Source: Pseudomonas japonica (GTDB lineage: Bacteria > Pseudomonadota > Gammaproteobacteria > Pseudomonadales > Pseudomonadaceae). Taken from it: a stretch of 64,000 nt of DNA. Shown here piece by piece: positions 62,913 to 64,000 of the stretch; positions within the stretch are counted from its first letter, which is position 1, and each line of letters begins with the position of its first letter. The position numbers were made by a program, and so were the translations under genes. The stretch lies in contig NZ_JAAMQU010000001.1 in NCBI RefSeq assembly GCF_013522925.1, positions 62,001 to 126,000 of the forward strand, given 5' to 3'. The notes under the pieces are model-generated. The model worked only from the letters and a program-made list of their open reading frames with translations, made no database searches and was not told the origin of the DNA.

Positions 62913-62922
62913 CGAACTCTCG

Positions 62923-64000
62923 TTAACCTCGAAGCTGATCCACGATAGCGCGGTAATCCGCTGTCAGCGTGGCCTGTAGTATCTCGGGTGCGTAGTCGTC
63001 GGTAACCACCGCTTCGCCCAGCTGGCGCAATAGCACCAGGCGCATGCGACCATCGACCACTTTCTTGTCCACGGCCATGTGCCGAAGAAAATCGTCCGCG
63101 CTCATTTCGGCCGGCGGCACTACCGGTAACCCGGCACGAAGCAACAGACGGATACCGCGGTCACGCGCGGCCTGATCGATCCAGCCCAGGCGCATGGACA
63201 TTTCCAGCGCCATGGCGGTACCTGCCGCCACCGCCTCGCCGTGCAGCCACACACCATACCCCATCTGGGTCTCGATGGCGTGGCCGAAGGTATGGCCCAG
63301 GTTCAACGTGGCGCGTACGCCGGCTTCTCGCTCATCCGCATTCACTACCAGCGCCTTGGCCGCGCAAGAGCGGCTGATCGCCTCTGTCAGCGCAACCTGA
63401 TCGACCGCCACCAAGGCGCTCATGTGCTCCTCGAGCCAACTGAGGAACGGCTCATCGTGGATCAGCCCATACTTGATCACCTCCGCAAGCCCCGCGGAAA
63501 GCTCGCGAGCGGGCAGCGAGCGCAGGGTGGCGGTGTCGATCAGCACAGCCTTGGGCTGATAGAACGCCCCGATCATGTTCTTGCCCAGCGGGTGGTTGAT
63601 CCCGGTCTTGCCACCCACGGAGGAATCGACCTGGGACAGCAGCGTGGTCGGCACCTGGATGAAGTCCACACCCCGCTGATAGCAGGCGGCGGCAAAGCCG
63701 GCCATGTCCCCTACCACGCCGCCGCCCAGGGCAATCACCGTGGTACGTCGATCATGGCGGCCCCCCAGCAGCGCATCGAAGATGGTCTGCAGGGTTTCCC
63801 AGTTTTTATAGGCTTCGCCATCCGGCAGCACCACCGGGAGCACGGAGCGCCCCTCCAGAGCCTTGCTCAGCTGCTCCAGGTACAGCGGCCCCACGGTTTC
63901 GTTGGTGACCACGGCTACCTGACGGCCTGCCAGGTACGGCTGCAACAGCTCGGGATTGCCAAGCAGGTTCTCACCGATGTGAATCGGGTAGGTACGTTCG
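62923..64000 (-). CDS. aroB: 3-dehydroquinate synthase, 5' end missing at window edge
   Basis: Second enzyme of the shikimate pathway, NAD- and metal-dependent. The frame runs off the right edge: the visible part begins [20 protein letters not shown], so about eight to ten N-terminal residues are missing. Family segments: [53 protein letters not shown], and the metal ligands in [12 protein letters not shown] and [10 protein letters not shown]. The TTG at 63945 is internal, not a start. The gene is the first visible one of the aroB-SPOR unit; aroK is expected just outside the window. Confidence 0.97.
   Translation of the reverse strand, partial: ERTYPIHIGENLLGNPELLQPYLAGRQVAVVTNETVGPLYLEQLSKALEGRSVLPVVLPDGEAYKNWETLQTIFDALLGGRHDRRTTVIALGGGVVGDMAGFAAACYQRGVDFIQVPTTLLSQVDSSVGGKTGINHPLGKNMIGAFYQPKAVLIDTATLRSLPARELSAGLAEVIKYGLIHDEPFLSWLEEHMSALVAVDQVALTEAISRSCAAKALVVNADEREAGVRATLNLGHTFGHAIETQMGYGVWLHGEAVAAGTAMALEMSMRLGWIDQAARDRGIRLLLRAGLPVVPPAEMSADDFLRHMAVDKKVVDGRMRLVLLRQLGEAVVTDDYAPEILQATLTADYRAIVDQLRG

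Overview
The window reads as chromosome of a Pseudomonas species, probably near the P. putida / P. fluorescens groups. The run purA-hisZ-hflC-hflK-hflX-hfq-miaA-mutL-amiB-tsaE-nnr, then queG, orn, rsgA, motB-motA, an HDOD gene, rhdA and psd follows the gene order I remember from P. aeruginosa PAO1 (about PA4938-PA4958). The right end, hemE-gltD-gltB-(SPOR ATPase)-aroB, follows a second PAO1 block (about PA5034-PA5038). Base composition is GC-rich apart from one island. I saw no tRNA, rRNA or CRISPR array.

Layout. 1-24.2 kb is core: the start of a chemoreceptor gene running off the left edge, then the purA-to-nnr minus-strand series (purine synthesis, histidine regulation, FtsH partners, ribosome GTPase, RNA chaperone, tRNA modification, mismatch repair, cell-wall amidase, metabolite repair), queG against orn, rsgA against motBA, and HDOD-rhdA-psd-PilZ-like. 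24.4-30.4 kb is an AT-rich type VI secretion accessory island. It holds two tandem copies of an effector/immunity-like pair, followed by an orphan vgrG. 30.7-42.1 kb is metabolic and accessory: an RraA-like/TldD-like/TldE-like operon, an MdtD-type exporter, dbpA, a yhiN-type flavoprotein, an amino-acid racemase, an orphan ParA, and a LysR regulator divergent from an MFS transporter. 42.2-53.7 kb holds a small OB-fold protein, a complete type II secretion run gspC-M, a cytochrome b561 coupled to gspC, and a secreted GbpA-type chitin-active LPMO. 53.8-64 kb is core again, ending in aroB cut by the right edge.

Most interesting region. The two 2.1-kb island units are almost identical over about 1.05 kb (promoter plus the first ~284 residues of the effector). 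They diverge sharply over the hydrophobic C-terminal ~55 residues of the effector and the first ~117 residues of the neighbouring membrane protein, then become similar again over the rest of that protein. This is the pattern expected if the effector tail and the N-terminal membrane part of the immunity protein form a matched, exchangeable specificity module. I do not recognise a named domain in the effector; a pore-forming role is an inference from the hydrophobic tail and the multi-pass membrane partner. A cluster of GGA motifs across each effector ribosome-binding site suggests Rsm control.

The LPMO-cytochrome b561-T2SS arrangement is the second point of interest: a secreted redox enzyme, a possible electron-transfer protein and a likely export machine lie in one transcriptional direction.
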